In this document: piece after piece, positions 40,369 through 43,336 of the stretch | Layout: each line of letters starts with the position of its first letter | How positions within the stretch are numbered: the first letter of the stretch is position 1 | Assembly (NCBI RefSeq): GCF_000444135.1 | Contig: NZ_ATDK01000217.1 | Location: 1-43,336, forward strand | From: Pseudomonas avellanae BPIC 631 | GTDB lineage: Bacteria; Pseudomonadota; Gammaproteobacteria; Pseudomonadales; Pseudomonadaceae | DNA: 43,336 bases | Direction of reading: 5' to 3' | Position numbers and translations under genes: made by a program | Notes under the pieces: generated by a model | Told to the model about the DNA's origin: nothing | Databases searched by the model: none | What the model saw: the letters and a program-made list of their open reading frames with translations, nothing else

Positions 40369-41189
40369 GGCGCGACCGGCGCGACCCGGCGGCAGTGCCA
40401 CGCCTGTTGCTGGCGCTGCTGGCTATCGCACTGCTCTGGCCAGGCATTCGCCTGGCCGAGCTGAATCCGTTTGTGCTGCTGCAAGCCGGCAACGCCCGGA
40501 CGATGGGCAACTTCCTCGCCGGGTTCTGGCCTGTGGCGCATTCCGCAGAATTCCTCGGCCTGCTGCTGCAAGCCACCCTGCAAACCCTTGCGATCGCGAC
40601 TGCCGGTATCGCCCTTGCCCTGCTGCTGGCCGTACCGGCAAGCCTGCTCGCCAGCAAGGCACTGTCTTTGTCGGCGGCCTCGCGAGGCGGCCGGCCGGGT
40701 CGGCTCGGTCAGTGCCTGCGCTGGCCGGTGCGCGGGGTGTTGATCTTCCTGCGCAGCGTGCCGGAAATCGTCTGGGCGCTGCTGTTCGTCCGCGCCGTCG
40801 GGCTGGGCCCCACCGCTGGCGTGCTGGCCATCGCCATCACTTATGCAGGCATGCTCGGCAAGGTGTATGCAGAAATATACGAATCGGTGGATCAGCGCCC
40901 GGCCCACGCCTTACTCCAGTCAGGCAGCGGACGGCTGGCCGCGCTGGCTTATGGCATTCTGCCCAATGCGGCAGCAGAGCTGACGTCTTACACGGTGTAT
41001 CGCTGGGAGTGCGCAGTGCGTGCCTCGGTGGTGATGGGCTTTGTCGGCGCGGGCGGCCTGGGCCAGCAGATCGACCTGTCGATGCGCATGTTCGCAGGCG
41101 ATGAGGTGGCGAGCATGCTGCTGACCTTCTTGTTGCTGGTGCTGCTCGCCGATCAGCTCAGTCGCCTGTTGCGCAGGCGGTTCACATGA
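40362..41189 (+). CDS. ABC transporter permease 1 (PhnE-like, selenate-type importer)
   Basis: This inner membrane subunit of 275 residues has about six membrane helices. The ABC permease coupling loop (EAA-like) is visible as [20 protein letters not shown]. The ATG at 40362 lies inside the end of the ATPase gene; the longer start at 40329 would overlap it more. The stretch [20 protein letters not shown] is very similar to the second permease (LNALRAIPELVWAVLM), indicating an old duplication. It overlaps permease 2 by 4 bases. Confidence 0.9.
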   Translation: MLRRDRRDPAAVPRLLLALLAIALLWPGIRLAELNPFVLLQAGNARTMGNFLAGFWPVAHSAEFLGLLLQATLQTLAIATAGIALALLLAVPASLLASKALSLSAASRGGRPGRLGQCLRWPVRGVLIFLRSVPEIVWALLFVRAVGLGPTAGVLAIAITYAGMLGKVYAEIYESVDQRPAHALLQSGSGRLAALAYGILPNAAAELTSYTVYRWECAVRASVVMGFVGAGGLGQQIDLSMRMFAGDEVASMLLTFLLLVLLADQLSRLLRRRFT

Positions 41190-41953
41190 GGCGCACAGGC
41201 AACGTGGTGGTGGTGTTGGCGATTGTGGCGGCGGTGACCGGATCGTTTGTGTACCTCGGCCTGGACCTGTTCACGCTTGGCAGTCACGACAACCTGACGC
41301 AGATGGGCCGTTATGCATTGCGCTTCATGAGCCCCGACCTGAGCAGCGATCACCTGCAGGCCATCGGCAAAGGCGCGCTGGAAACGCTGGCCATGTCGGC
41401 CTTGGGTACGTTGCTGGCAGCCGTCGCCGGCTTACTGCTCGCCTTGCCCGCTGCCGGGCGTCTCGGCTGGCCGCTGCGCAGCCTGAGTCGCTTGCTGCTC
41501 AATGCGCTGCGCGCCATCCCGGAGCTGGTCTGGGCCGTGCTGATGGTGTTGGCAGCAGGGCTTGGCCCCAATGCGGGCACGCTGGCGCTGGCGTTGCACA
41601 CCACCGGCGTGCTCGGTCGGCTGTTTGCCGAAGCGCTGGAAAACACCTCGCCGGAGCCCGCCGCTGCGATTCGTCTGCAAGGTGGCAGCGCCTGGCAGGC
41701 CTTCGGCTACGGCACGCTGCCCAACCTCTGGCCGCAGTTGCTGGCTTACACCCTGTACCGCTGGGAAAACAACATTCGCATGGCCAGCGTGCTGGGTTTT
41801 GTCGGCGCGGGCGGGCTGGGCCAGATGCTTTACGTCAACCTCAGCCTGTTTCAGGAAGCGCAGGCCAGCAGCGTGATTCTGGCGATGCTGATACTGGTGT
41901 TCGCGGTCGATGCGTTGAGTGGCTGGAGCCGCCAGCGCTGGGTGCGCAACTGA
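41186..41953 (+). CDS. ABC transporter permease 2 (PhnE-like, selenate-type importer)
   Basis: The second permease subunit has 255 residues and about six membrane helices. Its coupling loop is AIRLQGGSAWQAFGYGTLPN. The segments YRWENNIRMASVLGFVGAGG (here) and [20 protein letters not shown] (permease 1) show the two are paralogues, likely forming a heterodimeric channel. It is the last gene of the four-gene transporter operon and converges with the ggt remnant. Confidence 0.9.
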   Translation: MRRTGNVVVVLAIVAAVTGSFVYLGLDLFTLGSHDNLTQMGRYALRFMSPDLSSDHLQAIGKGALETLAMSALGTLLAAVAGLLLALPAAGRLGWPLRSLSRLLLNALRAIPELVWAVLMVLAAGLGPNAGTLALALHTTGVLGRLFAEALENTSPEPAAAIRLQGGSAWQAFGYGTLPNLWPQLLAYTLYRWENNIRMASVLGFVGAGGLGQMLYVNLSLFQEAQASSVILAMLILVFAVDALSGWSRQRWVRN

Positions 41954-41967
41954 CTCACCAGCAGAAA

Positions 41968-42020
41968 CAAAAACGCCACGACCCTGAAGCCGACTCTAAA
42001 GCTCAGTGCCGTGACGTGGT
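41968..42020 (-). terminator. Possible terminator after the ggt remnant
   Basis: On the minus strand ACCACG pairs with CGTGG across a ~35-base loop that holds an inner CTGA/TCAG pair. The right arm is followed by CGTTTTTG. The stem is short and the loop long, so confidence is modest. Confidence 0.45.
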
Positions 42021-42032
42021 CAGCAGAATAAC

Positions 42033-43255
42033 TCAGTAACCCAGCGACAACCCGGTGTTACGGCGTGGGTCATTGGCGCCGTAGAAACGGTTGTTACCAA
42101 CCGGCTTGCCGCCCAGCGAAGGCGCACCGACCAAAATGGCCGCCACGTGGTTGAGCGGTTGCGGGCCGGCAAACTTGTGGCCCCAGCTCTCGAGAATCTT
42201 CAACGTGTCGGGGCTCACGGCGAAGGTGTCGATGTTGGTTGCTTCCGGCTGCCATTGCTGGTGGAAACGCGGCGCGTCCACGGCTTCCTGAATGTTCATG
42301 CCGTAGTCGATGACGTTGAGCATGGTCAGCAGGGTTGCGGTGATGATGCGACTGCCACCCGGCGTACCGACGACCATGACGGTCTTGCCGTCCTTGGTGA
42401 CGATGGTCGGGCTCATCGACGACAGCGGCGTCTTGCCTGGCGCGATGGCGTTGGCTTCGCCCTGCACCAGCCCGTACATGTTGGGCACGCCGACCTTGAC
42501 GGTGAAGTCATCCATTTCGTCGTTGAGAATCACGCCGGTCTTGCTGGCCATGACGCCCGCGCCGAACCAGTTGTTCAGGGTGTAGGTCACCGAGACCGCG
42601 TTGCCCCATTTGTCGACAATCGAATAATGGGTGGTGTTGCTGCCCTCGTGTGGCGCGACGCCCGGCTTGATCTTGTTCGAGTCCCCGGCCTTCTGTGGCT
42701 CGATGGCTTCGCGCAGTTTGGCCGCGTACTTGACGTCCAGCAGATGTTCGACCGGGTTCTTGACGAAATCGGGGTCGCCCAGGTAGCTGTTGCGGTCCAC
42801 ATAGGCATGGCGCATGGCTTCGATCTGATAATGCATACCCTGCGCCGAGCGGAAGCCCAGCTCTTTCATCGGGTAACCTTCAAGAATGTTCAGAATCTGG
42901 CAGATGACCACACCGCCGGAACTCGGCGGCGGTGCCGACACTACGTGGTAGCCAAGGTAGTCACATTCGACCGGAGCCAGCTCGCGGGTCTTGTAGTGGT
43001 CGAGGTCAGCCTGGGTGATGATGCCCTTGCCGGCCTGGCTCGAATCGACCAGCGCCTTGGCGACCCAGCCTTTGTAGAAACCGTCGCTGCCCTTCTCGGA
43101 CACTTCCTTGAGGGTCCTGGCGAGGTCTTTCTGAACCAGCTTCTGACCGACCTGCATCGGCTCGCCCTTGTCGAGGAAGATCGAGCCGGAATCGGCCATG
43201 TCGGCCTTGAACACATCGGTGGCGCTGGACAGCATATCAACGTCGCCCTGCCCTA
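42033..43255 (-). pseudogene. ggt: Gamma-glutamyltransferase, 5'-truncated by IS insertion
   Basis: GGT is a periplasmic Ntn hydrolase that cleaves gamma-glutamyl bonds of glutathione and matures by self-cleavage. The fragment (~407 residues) aligns by eye with E. coli GGT from about residue 175 to the end. It contains LVQKDLARTL, PPPSSGG, LGDPDFV, the processing Thr in SNTTHYSIVD, NNWFG.G, MDDF, PLSSMSPTIV, and GTPGGSRI. The signal peptide and the first ~third of the usual ~575 residues are missing. Upstream, in-frame sequence becomes unrelated at CTAG (43253–43256), where IS-like sequence begins. A GTG at 43286 could start a fusion (MATNVKREQT…) but it lies in the IS end. A functional, exported enzyme is unlikely. 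Confidence 0.8.
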
Positions 43256-43336
43256 GGGTCTGTTCCCGTTTCACATTGGTAGCCACAGAAAAGCGCAGGC
43301 CATTGCTATGACGCTTTCATAGTTTCTCTTGAGTTT
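43256..43336 (-). mobile_element. End of an IS5-type insertion sequence (transposase C-terminus)
   Basis: On the minus strand, the frame beginning at 43336 reads KLKRNYESVIAMACAFLWLPM and stops at 43271. This is very like the C-terminal end of IS5-family (IS427-type) transposases (…RNYES…ACAFLWLP). The stop is followed by ~13 bases ending CGGGAACAGACCC, a plausible terminal inverted repeat, and then TA of a CTAG site; this IS group is known to target and duplicate TA. Only one end of the element is in the window, so neither the family nor the repeat can be confirmed here. Confidence 0.65.

Noticed and set aside
42147..43256. 369-codon open frame antisense to the ggt remnant
   Set aside because: Mirror of ggt coding sequence; no start context or domain.
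43256..43286. GTG at 43286 as the native start of a 417-residue GGT
   Set aside because: It lies in IS-like sequence, and the product would lack the signal peptide and the first third of the family domain.

Overview
The window is chromosomal DNA of a Pseudomonas, most likely of the P. syringae group. I base this on protein sequences, on a gene order that closely follows the P. aeruginosa clpB–rluD–bamD–pilSR–thiO–minor pilin–ispH–lspA–ileS–ribF–murJ–rpsT–creA–proB–obg–rpmA–rplU–ispB block as I remember it, and on GCGGAC-type REP sequences between genes. Genus is confident; species group is inference.

Layout. 1–320: the 5' end of a tRNA gene leaving the window (minus strand), its strong promoter, and the clpB terminator. 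321–4732 (minus): clpB with a clear sigma-32 promoter, then pgeF and rluD. 4882–9201 (plus): bamD, a small membrane/zinc-ribbon protein, and the two-component pair pilS–pilR. 9202–9782: no gene; a REP/inverted-repeat array with flanking hairpin repeats. 9783–14682 (plus): a TetR regulator followed by an RND efflux operon (membrane fusion protein plus pump) in which both structural genes carry a one-base frameshift. A GTGAC-N14-GTCAC palindrome sits in front of both the regulator and the pump operon.

14693–22248: thiO and the type IV pilus minor-pilin operon fimU–pilV–pilW–pilX–pilY1–pilE (minus), with a second GspH-type pseudopilin gene (fimT) divergent on plus. 22255–29683 (minus): ispH, fkpB, lspA, ileS, ribF, and murJ: isoprenoid, lipoprotein, tRNA charging, flavin and peptidoglycan functions. 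29934–35480: rpsT (+), creA, proB, obg, rpmA, rplU (−) and ispB (+), with rplU and ispB transcribed divergently from two near-consensus promoters.

35553–41953 is a compact selenium-related block: a TauE/SafE-type permease, mnmH/selU and selD on minus, and divergently a four-gene ABC importer of the phosphonate/selenate type on plus. Uptake, activation to selenophosphate and insertion into tRNA wobble uridine would be encoded side by side. 42033–43255 is the 3' two-thirds of a gamma-glutamyltransferase gene. Its 5' part is cut off by what looks like the end of an IS5-type insertion sequence occupying the last ~80 bases.

Most of the window is conserved core genome. The parts most worth a second look are the frameshifted efflux operon with its candidate operators, the selenium block, the rearranged minor-pilin locus, and the IS-disrupted ggt.
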